Of a DNA stretch of 64,000 bases, positions 42,601-54,600 are shown one piece after another (the first letter of the stretch is position 1; every line of letters starts with the position of its first letter). The stretch comes from Microplitis mediator (Eukaryota; Arthropoda; Insecta; Hymenoptera; Braconidae): contig NC_079970.1 of the NCBI RefSeq assembly GCF_029852145.1, forward strand, positions 18,232,331-18,296,330, read 5' to 3'. A program made the position numbers and the translations under genes. The notes under the pieces are model-generated. The model was not told the DNA's origin. It saw only the letters and a list, made by a program, of their open reading frames with translations, and did not search any database.

Positions 42601-45600
42601 GAAAATTTACAATTTTCTTAGCGGGAAGTTAAAAAATTGCCAATTACATACCTAGGGAAGAAAGTAGAACATTCCGACCCGTGTGTGTAATTGCCTACCC
42701 GAGCTACAAGCGAGGGTGGCAAACACGCGGATTAAGACGTCTTACTTTACGAGATCTGCACCTGAAAGTTTAAATTTTAGCCTCTGTTTGAGGGAAGAAT
42801 GGCGCATACGCTAATTTTTATCATTTGTTTTCTTATAAAAAGAAAGAACGACTTTCTTCCCTTTAAACAGGGCAGAAATTTAAACTTTCGGTGCGGGTAT
42901 GGTGAAATAGTATATTACACACCTAGGGCAGTAAAATAAGAAATGTCTCAGATCACATGTAAATGATCGGCTTCGCCTCGGCCAACAAACATGTGACGGT
43001 AATACACCAATTTTTAAATATAGTGGAAACCTAAACATGCAAACATGCAAATAACTTTCTCAATAAAACAATTTATAGATGAATTGAGAAAAATATAGAT
43101 AGCCCGAACCGGGAATCGAACCCAAACCAATTCGGTATCGCGCCGAGTGCTCTACCGGTTGACCTATCCGGTCCTATACTATATTCCGTTCAATTTGATC
43201 TATAACTTATTGAGCCACACCGTCCATCGTACGGTAATACACAAATTTTTAAATATAGTGCAAACCTAAACATGAGGCTTTCTTATTTCCTGCCCATGGA
43301 GTGTATACTATTTTTCTTCTCGACGGAGGCGAAAAGCGGCAACTTCGTTTTGCACAGCGGTACAAAAGTTGACGATTTCCGCTCGTAGGCGAGAAAAAAT
43401 TATTAAATTAATAAAAAGCCATTGATTTCCTTATTAAATTATTTGAATTTCCACATTTAAAATACAACGTTATTTTTTTGCCGCGCTATCGATAAGAAAT
43501 GATCCTGTTTTGACTGACTGCAAACATCAAAACTCTCAGTATCAATGCAAGCGATATGAAAAATATAGTGTGTGGCACGGGAGAAGATACGATTTCGAAC
43601 TTCGGGTGATGTCAGCCCTCGTCTTCAGCTTGGACAGTCGATTTAACCCTTGTCTGAAATCGTCTTGCTTCATCCCTTGTCACGCAATACACTATAATTT
43701 AAAATTTTCAAACGTTGTTATAAAATAGAATTTTTTTCAAACATGATTTTATTAATACTTTTTTCTTCATACATTTTAATATTCATTCAAGGGCTTACTT
43801 TAATCTAGACACTAAAACCAAGAATTTTTCGCTAAAAGTATGTGCAGAAGAGATTATATATGAGATAATAATGGTTTAGTAGGGATGAGGTGTGAGGTGA
43901 GGCAAGAAGAAACAAAGTGAAAAGCATCTCAACATCTCTCGCGTTGATACTTGGAGTATGAACAAGCAGAGATGGAATGAGATAGCATAAGGGTGGAATT
44001 GGAATGTTGAGATATGGTTTCCATAGATGCTTCAGACAAGAAATGCTTGTCGATTTCAAATTATTGAGAATACTATACATCAAGTTTGTGATAGCTTTTG
44101 TAAACTACTACTGACTTTATTCCCATTTTCTTTACTCTATATATATATTTATACACTTTTATACTTTTTACTTATGGTGCAGGCTGTAATTTATTTTATG
44201 GCATATAGAATAAAAAAAATAAATAAATAAAATAAAAGCAAAACTATAAGATAAGATATAGTTATATTTTTATTGTTTGATGCTACCAAGTAAGCAGTAC
44301 GTGACAGCGAAATCGGTGAAACTGAGTAGAAAGCTTTCACGAAAAAATAAATCTTTCAAAATTTGTTTTAGCGTTTTTATGTTTGATTTCGATGACACCT
44401 TCTTCTATTGTCACGTTTATACTTGTGTCAGATTTATTGAAAAATTTTTTTTTATTTCTGCTTTTGTTTCGTGTTGAAATAATAAAAAATATCTTGCTTG
44501 ACATATTTTACTTTTCTGTCAATGGATGAAATAAAATTTATTTAGTTAATGTATGTAAGTTATTTTATTTAGTATGATAATAGAAATATCAGTTTTTTTT
44601 TTTAAGTTTAAGTGTAGTATATAAGCCCTACGCAAATGTGAAGCCAAGTGTATTTTATCGTGTATAAGTCTTTGTGAACTGTCCCCTCAGGTAAGATGAG
44701 GATGGGGATGGGGATGAGGAAGTAGTCGAGACGTTGATCGGATTAAAAGTTGCCTTCGGCTCGGCGAGGTTTCAAACTTTAATACGTAACAACTGAGTAG
44801 ACTGTTGCAATGAGATCGTGCTAGTAAGAATTGGTACTGTAAAGATGTATATCTTTTATAATATAATAGAAACGATTTTTATAAATTTAAACGAAAATCT
44901 AATGAAATTTCGTCTATAAATTTTATTCCATTTTATGCATTTTTTTTTTTTTTACAAAATAAAAGTTTAAAGTTCGATGCGATTCAAATACTTTGGATGT
45001 TTTTTTTTTTAGTAGAATTTTTAAACTTTTTCTAAGCAATCGACAATTTAATTTAAATTTTTTCATTTTTATTAGACGGGCATCGAAGCAATAGTCGTAA
45101 TTGAGGCAAAAGTATTGTTAGTTTTAAGTATTTTAATTACTTTAATTTTTTAATGCGAAGGATAAGGAGTAGCGCGAAATGAACTCACTGAGATTTTTTA
45201 TGAATGAAATTAAAAAAAAATCAAAATCAGCTATTTAAATTTGTTATAAAAGGTGTTTAAAGAAGCTAAATGAAAACATACACGGTAAGAAATATTTTGC
45301 GGATATCACTATGCCAGGATGGGCGTGAATGCTATACTGTATGGTATCGAAGATTTTTATAGGTTATAAATTTGTATGCATAGATGATTCAACCATTGCG
45401 GGAATAGTAACATTAGCAATAGTTGTCGCGGACGTCGCAATGTCAGTATGGCCGTCAGGCCCATACTGCGTTGCCGTATCCACATTTCTTCTGGCCGATA
45501 AACCTAGTCTAACGACATCTATATAGTTTTGGTGGTAATACGATAGTATACATTGATTGACACACCAGAAATTATGGCGGGAAAATTTAGTAGCATTGTG

Positions 45601-48600
45601 CCCTCGGCATTATAGTATGGGTCTCAGGGCCATGCTGTTTCGCCGTGCCTGCTATGCATACGTGTGGGCAATACAATAGCTCCAGTACTATACAGTAGAG
45701 TAAATAACGCCATACTTCTGGGACTCGTTACAATACTGTCTTGGAATATTTCACATACTGTTTTAGTATCTGTCTTGAGACCATACTAGCATGGTGTCAA
45801 ACGCCATGTATTTCTTACCGTGTAATAGTAGGGAGAGTTAAGCCACAAATTTTCGGCAACAAAAATTTCCAATCAGTGACCAGCTATCAAAAGTTATATT
45901 ACTCATTTGTTTTTTATACAAAGACCTGACAACTATATACATGTGTATTATTTAGATATAATATTAAATAGCAATATGAAAATACACAACAAAAAGGATT
46001 CGTCAAAATCAACACATATCGTGCGTAAAACGAACATTTTACACTTATTCATGTATTTTAGCATGTTGTGAGTGTTAAAAAGAATTACACACGTATATGC
46101 TAAAAGTAAAAATGTTCTAAGAATTTTCTTGTGATGGTTGACATTATTTTCAACATATTTTGTGTGTTAATTTGACAGTAACATATAAAAAGTGTTCTTT
46201 TCGAATAAAATAATATTTTTGTGTGTTAAAAAATCAATCGATTGCGACAGTTCAAATAAGATAAGTACTGTGTTAAATTGACACACAAAAGTGTTAAAAA
46301 TTCAACACTCAGAATTTTAACAGACGTTTTTTTATGACACTGAAGTTAGCAGACAATTAAAAATTTTTTGATTTTTTTTTGAACAATTAAATTTGAAGAA
46401 AAAAAAAAACTAAAAATATGCACATGTAGAAAATTAAAAAAACTATAAGTCCATTTTGTAAAAATATTTTTTTTTTTCATAATTTATCGTTTTTTACAAA
46501 ATCAAAAAATTATTAGACGTCGGCTAACTTCAGTATCATGTTTTTTTTTACACTTTGACGATTCGGTTTTTACTGTGTATCCTTGTAAAGTAGGTTTAGA
46601 TTTTAAGATTACATTTTAGTGATAATATCAAAATCTTAAGTTACTACAGTATTTTAATTGGGGTTTATCGTTCTCTAAGAGATGTTAGAACAGACGCTAA
46701 GGCATTGGTCGATTATTACAATTAAATAGAAATTCTCTTGAAATAATTTACCAGTTACTTTGATCTATTATTTTCTTACTAATAAATAAAGATTTTTATT
46801 AGAAAATTGATTCATTCATATTTTTCGTGTACATTCAAAAAAATTTCGGGACAAAAAATTGTGTTCTGTGAAAATTCTTGAATAAAAATAGAAAAAAATC
46901 TTCAAAGCTGAAAATACTTAATTTTTCGTTTTTTACTGAAAATTTTTTGACTCGGTATTAAAATTAATCAGGGAACAAATAGCAAAAAAAAGCTTGAAAA
47001 CATTTCTATTTGAACTTAAATAAAGTACTTGGTTTGAGTAAAAAAATCTTTGGTCAAATTTTTCATACAATAATTGCTCATTGATCTCTTCTATCCGATT
47101 TAATTGACCAAAAAGCTTTGTGCAATGATGTGGATACCTATTAACTAACTGTTCATTTTGCCCCATATTTTCAATTATCATTTGATAATCGTTCAGTAAT
47201 ATTACCATCAATTATTTATTTAACGTTTTAAAAAAAAAAAAAGTAGTAAGAAAAACCTCTATCAGCATTTTTTTTCAGGAAGCTTATTTACCCATCTCTT
47301 CCCCTATTTAAATTCGCAAGTTACTAGAATAATTTTAATTAATAAACTTTATTTACCTAGAAAAAATATTTACTCCCTTTATTAATTTTTTTTTTTCAAC
47401 TTTCAAATATTGAATACAAAAAAATTCTAAAAACCGATCTCAATATTTTTTTATAAAAAAAATTTCCCGATCATTTAAGTCACAAAAAAACAACAGACGA
47501 TTCACAAGTAGAGTATACTTACAATAAAATGTAAGTGATTGAACAAGAAGTTAAAAAAAAAAACAAAAAAGCAGAAGAGCTTAGATCCGAAATAAAAGAA
47601 CGTCGTTTTCATCTGTTTGAATTTACACAGCGAGAGATGTTTGTACGGCCATTTTACCTTATCCACCTTGTGCTTGCACACAGTCCCTCGAGGCATTTCG
47701 CGCTGCGAAAGGTTCATGACTCTACAAGATTTTTAGCGCTTTATTCAGTGCAATGAGCGTATATTCTATTCATTTAGATTTCATTCTTGCTTTTTTTACA
47801 ACAATTTCATTTTATTTTATCCCAACTTAAATTTTTTTTTTTTTTTTACAAAGGATGAGTTGAACTAACTAACCTCGAGCAAGAAAAAACGTTCATTCAA
47901 CCAATTTTAAACATTTTCCAGTCTCTTGCTAGTATGAAAAAATAACAAAGTTTCGTACCGATGGGAGACATGTATTTTTAAATCCAAGAAGGTGCGAGAA
48001 CTTTTTTCTGATAGAGTCGAGGGTAAAAATTCCCCTAACGTTGTGCTTCAATAGAGCGAAAGTCAGAGTTTGAATTTTTTATTCTTTATTTTATTTTTAC
48101 TCTTGATACACACACTTGTCGGTGCGTTCTTCCAGAATTAGTGTCGCCAGATAAATAAATGAAATAATTTAAATTTTTTTACAATTAAAAAATTTTGAAT
48201 ATTTTTTTTTTTTACAGTATTAGTTCAATTTATGTTCGCGTATGTAGACACTAATTGTTCCCAATCGTACGAAAACGAATTACGCATTTTTTATATTCAT
48301 TTTCCGATAAAAAATTTTTTCTACTAGTAATCAATGTTTATTAAAGCGAAAAGAGAATGACCAATGGACACTCATTCAGGTATAAAAAATTCAAACAAGC
48401 TGAACAAATGCCAATGAGATTTTTACGTATTGCTCTCGTTGCTGCGTGTGTATATAAAAGATATATAAATTCCCCAATATGAAAAAAAAAAATTCTATAT
48501 GTAGTTTAATTTTTTTTATATACAAAAAAAAAATTTAACTTTTACCTCCATCTATTTCATGTATACTATAGAATCTCTTCTATTTCACAATTTTCATTTT

Positions 48601-51600
48601 ATTTTATTTGTTTATTTTTTTTTCTCTTTTATTTGAACTTTAAAAACTTTCCTTTAGCTTGCCGCGTTTTTTCATATTTGTTTTTATAATATTACAATGA
48701 AGAGAATAAAAAGAAGTAAATTATTACTTCCGATAGAAAAAAAAATTTATTATTAAGAAGTTTAATTACAGATCAATCTTGTGTTTCATTTTTTTTTAAT
48801 TGAAAAATTTTTTGCACACTTTAAAACATTAATTAAATGAATAATTTTCATAGACTTGTCGTTATAAAAAGTGATTTTATAGAGTAACTGAATTCATGAA
48901 TAATTTTAAAAGGAACTCTCGAATTTTCTATCAACCGCTACTTTAGTTTTTTTTTGCTAATTACGCGAGGAATCGAGTCAACTTGAATATTTTTTTCATT
49001 TAAAAATTGTTGAGTCGATCATCACAGTTCCCATGACAACTTGAGTTCCTATTTTTACTCACTATTAATAAAATTAAAAAAAAAAGAAAGAAACGTAATA
49101 TTTCATCCTATTGGTTCTTTTCAATTTACTTTTTTTGCTGTTAATTACACTGTAAAAATTAGCGACGTGAATGTGAAACAGAGGACTGTTTATTTATTTA
49201 ATTCCCTCGGAGTGAAATTTACTCTAAAGAGGAGTTTAATTTAAAAATGAAGATTCGGTTCGGAGTACAATTCACTCTTAAAAGGAGTTTATTTTAATTT
49301 CAAAACTCGGAATCGGAGTAAATGCGGATTTTTAAAAAATCCCGATCACTCCGAAATTACTCCGCTGAAAAAACAAACTCCGTATGTGGAGTTAAATATA
49401 CTCCGAATTTACTCTAATAATATTTTGGTTAAGAATTAAATTAATGAAATAAAAAAATGGTTTTTAATTATACTTGATTTTAAATTTTTATTGCAGTTGA
49501 AAGCCTTCTATGTGGATTTATTGGTACCACTGGAAACAAATCTCGAAAAAGACACAAAAGTTGTGCAGAGTGAGCAGAAAAAATTTCTTCAGCAGCATAA
49601 AACAAGATCAGAAACTTACAGCAAAGCTGCAGCGACAATGAAAAAACAAAGAAAAAAATCACGCGGCGCTAGTAAAAGTGGATTAGCAATGGATAAAGAA
49701 TTAAAAAATATGCAGATACTTGAGGAAGAAAAATCTAAATTAGATGCGTTTTGTGAACAAAGTCTTAAAAACGTAAGTTTCAATCGCGAGTTTTATTAAG
49801 AAATATATTATTTTTATGAAAATGAGATGACAGACAGCTAAATTCCTGATTTTCCGAGAAAAATGAGTCATATATGCCCACATATGAAGCATATCGTCAT
49901 TTTCTGTAGAAAACCGTTTGACTCCATTTTTGTAAAATACACAGGCGAGCTAAAAGACAGTAAAATGACTTTCAACTTAAAAATATTTAAATATACATAA
50001 TGTGCATAAAAAAAATATTTTCTGTCCTAATTTTTGAAATTATCGGTTCCCTCTTATTTTTTTGTTGGAGTTAGGCGGTTTTTGTGCGACAACTTTTATA
50101 ACTTAAAAATTTTCAAAATTTGAAGATAATGTAATCCAGGTATAAATAATTTATACTACAACAATGGTCAACAGGAAATGCAAAAAAGTCAATTTTTCAA
50201 AAATGTGGATTTAGGAGGTTTTCTACTGAGAAAGACGATATATAGGTCATATATGCTCTATGTATGAATCACACATGTTTTATATTGGGATCATATATGA
50301 AATATACATGAATCGTACTCTCTGAACATGAATTAGTGAAATAAGTGAACATTCACTACCTAGAGAGGAAAGTAAGATGGGCCCAGGCTTGGCTCAAGTA
50401 TGTAGAACCTTGGGCCAAGCTTGTAAGCCAGCCTTGGTAGAAGTCTGGAATGATAACACGGGACCAGTCCTGGTTGCTAGACCTGGCCCATACATCGAGG
50501 AAACGAATAAATTTAATTAAAAAAAAATTTTATTATTATTAACCTTGTAGAGTTCATGATCATTAACGTTTAAACTATCTAAGGGAGGTAAATCATGTGA
50601 AAAAACTCGGTGAAAATTCTGCTGGGCTCTGGGCGCGAACTGCCGTCTTTCTGATTGCTGGGTTTGAACACTGGCTACTGGACGAACCTACTAATGTTGA
50701 ACTGATACATTTATATAATCTACCTATTAAGCCATATGTATAACCAAACTTGGATAATTCTACCTTGGCCCAAGTCTGGGTTGCCATTGGACGGCCAAGG
50801 CAGGGGCACCTAGTCTTAGCCCAAGCTCGGGTAATCATTGTAACGGCCAGGACTGAGTACCCAATCTTGAGCCAAGCATGGGCCAATATAAATGTGCCAA
50901 AGCTGGGTTCTCCAGTGCTGGGCCAAGTAAGACCCCGTCGTTCAACCCCGGCAGCTCCTGCATGGGTAATTCAAAATGCGAATCGAACTACTTTTTGGAA
51001 TTAGTGGTTCGATCTGCACTCTGAATTAGTGAATATTCACTTATTTTCACTTATTCATGATTAGAGAGTATATGCTTCACACATGGCCAATTTTCATATA
51101 TAGCCATATATGAATCATTTTTCACGGTTTTCAGAAACCACTTTATTAGTCACAACATAGCTAATTTTTTGTAATAATCTTCAATGATCATTATATTCAA
51201 AAGTGTATCAGAAAACGGGTAAAAATGTCCTTACTGTTGCTTCGGTGCCTTTTGAAAGAATTTTTTGAAAGAAAAAGTGAAAATTATATTTTTAAATGAA
51301 ATTTTTTTTATATTAATAGTAAATATTTTAATATTAAATATATTTATAATTGCATGTTGATAAAAACGAAACAGGCAATGACTCAAGAACGAAGACGATA
51401 TGGTTTTGTATTGGAGCGACAATGCTCACTGGCCAAACATTACGCAAGCTTTCACGAAGTTGCCTTGGCAGCACTACATCCTTCCGTAGACGAATGGCGT
51501 GAAGTTGCAAATACTCGTGAATATTTACCCCAATCCGTAGAAGACATGTTTGCATCTAGACTTCGTGTAAGTGAATCTCAACTTTCCCTTTTACTCTGTT

Positions 51601-54600
51601 ACCGTAAACAAAAAGTTATTTCCCATTAATCCACTATACCTATTCACTGCGCCTTCGCTGAAAAGTTTACTCACAAGTTTGCTCTTACAGCAAGTTTCTT
51701 TTTGGCCCGAGGATGAAGAGAACGGGGGCTCTGAATTGACCATGAGCTCACAGTTACGTAAAACGCGAAGTATGGATAGTTCTTGCTTGGAATTACGTCT
51801 CGGCCCACCACCAAGTCATCCGCCTTCTTCACTACACACTGGCGCACCATCTCATCTCTCTTCGGCGCTTTCAAGGGCAAGGTCAGAAGCTAATCTCCAT
51901 GCCTCAAGCTTGTCTCTTGAACCAGGTAATTAATCTTACAGATTTATATATCAACCAGATTCTCTTTACTTCCTCCTCCTTTCCTTCTCATTCATCACTC
52001 TTCATCCCTTTATACACATACATATACTCACTTTATACCTCATTCTATGTGCAATTCAACAATATATACAACTGCATAAATCTCTTCAAGAGTATCCAAT
52101 GCATATCATTCTTGAGTCAAGTATTTGGCATCCAACAAGAGCAAATTAATTTCAAATTTATGAGAGCTACATTGATACTCACGTAGTTTATACATATATA
52201 CATATCTATGCAGACATGAAAAAATTTTATACAATACTGATATATCTGTACAGAGGGATATCAAAATATCCGACTAACCGATGCATATTCGATTGCAATT
52301 GTACATCGAGTGGCGGATATAGAATGTTGTAGAATTGGTTCGAGTGGTTCAGTAGACTCGCTACCGACATTTTTTAGTTGTTAACATTTTTATTTTTTTT
52401 ATATAAAAAGTATGATAGAAAATTTTACATCCGTTTGAATGAAAATTAAACAATCAATCTATCTTTGGTAATTACTTTTAGTTTTTTTTAATACTTTTTG
52501 GAATAACTAAAGTTATTTACTTCAACAGATGTACCGGAGACTCCACCGCGACCTAGATCAATGGCACCGACATCGAGAAATAGTGTAGCAGGTAGTACTA
52601 GTGGCGGGGGTGGCTCTGGCACTGGTGTTAACTCAGGCGTGTGGGGCGAAGCTTCATTAGCACGTGCACTTTTTGCTTACTTGAGTTCTGGTGAAAATCA
52701 ACTGAGTTTTCTCGAAGGCGATCTTATTGCGCTAATGGGTACAGTACATAGAATTTTTTACCCATTTGTGTATTAATTTAAAAATAGATATTTAATAATT
52801 CATTAATGATGCAAATAAATTACATTTTATCAAGAATTTGTGAATTGAATCTATCGATTCTTAATTTAAATCAAACAAATTTAACTTTTGAATAATTCAA
52901 AAAATTTATGTACCTGAAGATGAAAACGTTTTTTGCTCAACGAGATCGAAAAAAATTTACGTAATTTGAGTTCAAAGGTGACTTAAAGGATAGTTAGGGG
53001 TGGCCTGGAATTTTCGGCTGCCGTGTGAAACTTTTCAGAAATCAAGATCCAGTAGATTTTTTACTTTTCGTTTTGTTTTTTTTTTTATTTCCATTCCGGG
53101 AAAGACGTTCCGATCTTCAGGTACATAAAAATTTTTACTATTTTTAAGTTTTTAAATTCTTTGTAAACTTTCAAATTAGTAAGTTTTTAACTTAGATGAT
53201 TTAAATTAAAATATTTGATTAAATTTTTAACTGATATGTGATAGAATAAAAAACTTTGTTTGCAATAATTAAAAAATTTATGAATAATTAATTTAAAACA
53301 TATGTCAATATTCAAAGTCGTCAATCTTTAGAATTATTTTATTCAACTTTGAATACTCAATTAGAATTTCGAGTATTAAATTCTTCATTAACATTTGATT
53401 AATTATAAAAAATTTTTTATGACAATTTATCAATGATTTAAATTTTTCTAATAATTTAAAAAATTTGATCCCAATTTCAAATCGAATTTTGTACGGTAAA
53501 AACTTTGCGTGATTTTATTTTAAAAAAATTAATGTTTTAGAATATTTAAAACCGTTCTGTGTAAATTTGACATGATGCCATTGTATTAACATCAAAGTTT
53601 CACTGGTGTTTTTAACAATATTTGTATATGTAAATATCTTGGATTTGATTGGGAATTTCATCATTGATTTGTTTTATTTTTTTTTCACAAATGCATTATA
53701 GCAAAGTAGAATAAAAACTAGTGAAAAACGCTTTTTTTCTTTTCTTTTTTTTTTTTTTTTTTGACACGATTTGTGTTGATTATTACGAAAATTTTTTACT
53801 TTGCAATATTCGATTTCTTACACTGTAAAAAAACCGGGGTGTCTAGGTGGTGTAAGTAGTAAAATTTTCGGTGTTAAATTCCAACATCAAAAGCGGTGTT
53901 AAAATATTTCCCGGTATTAAAATGTTTTTCGGCGCGTAAGATATTTGACTTTGTAAATATTTTTACTTACTCGATCACTAGAGTTAAACAGAATTTTTAT
54001 TAATTAATTAAATTATTAGTGATTGAAATGGTGGGCGTAAAATTCTGTAATTTTTAAATAAATTACGCATAGCATAGATAATTATTTAAATGAGTACATA
54101 ACAAAATTAAAATTTCTTCCAGATAATATTCACTAAATTTTTATATATTTTTTTCTAATATCTATACGTGGAATTTTTTTTTACACCTATTTAACACCGG
54201 TATTTTAACACCGCCTACATCGGTGTTACTTCATTTTAACACCGCGCGAAGTTAAATTGAGTCCATTTTTAACACCGCTCTTTTTACAGTGTATATATAT
54301 AGTTTATAATTACTATTATATAAATATATAAATATATTATACAAATATATAAATGATTAGTAATTATATAAGTATACTATTATTTATATAATAAGTATTT
54401 ATATAATAATTACGAATTATTTGAAATTATTAAATACTGAATTTTTTTTTTAGGGGATCGTCAAAAAGGTTGGCAATTTGGTGAAAATCTTCGTACTCAA
54501 AGCTCCGGATGGTTTCCACTGGCTTATACTGAAATTATAATCGATGATAGTTTGGGGTGAGTTTATGAATATTTAGGAGTTTAATAAACCAGATATATAG

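Larger units (their letters stand above)
38602..49496. other. 10.9-kb intron inside the I-BAR coding region
   Basis: Begins gtaagt and ends ttgcag. It contains the repeats listed at 39332, 40258, 40495, 41798, 42419, 43012, 45279, 45983, 46334 and 49146. 41100-41420, 43490-44330, 44640-44840 and 47500-48160 have mixed composition without visible repeats; the remainder is AT-rich with T and A runs. No supported gene. Confidence 0.8.
52739..54453. other. 1.7-kb intron splitting the SH3 domain
   Basis: Weak donor gtacag, T-rich acceptor. Contains the MITE at 52910-53124 and the TIR element at 53819-54293, then (AT)-rich DNA at 54290-54400. The rest is AT-rich without recognisable features. Confidence 0.85.

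Noticed and set aside
43098..43173. Functional tRNA gene on the minus strand
   Set aside because: G at position 33, a mismatched D-stem and an imperfect acceptor, with flanks shared with another copy at 11509; better explained as a tRNA-derived repeat.
50593..51004. Overlapping ORFs of 97 and 84 codons in the TACTCTCT element
   Set aside because: Both consist of translations of the GGCCAAG repeat words in either direction; no sign of a real protein.
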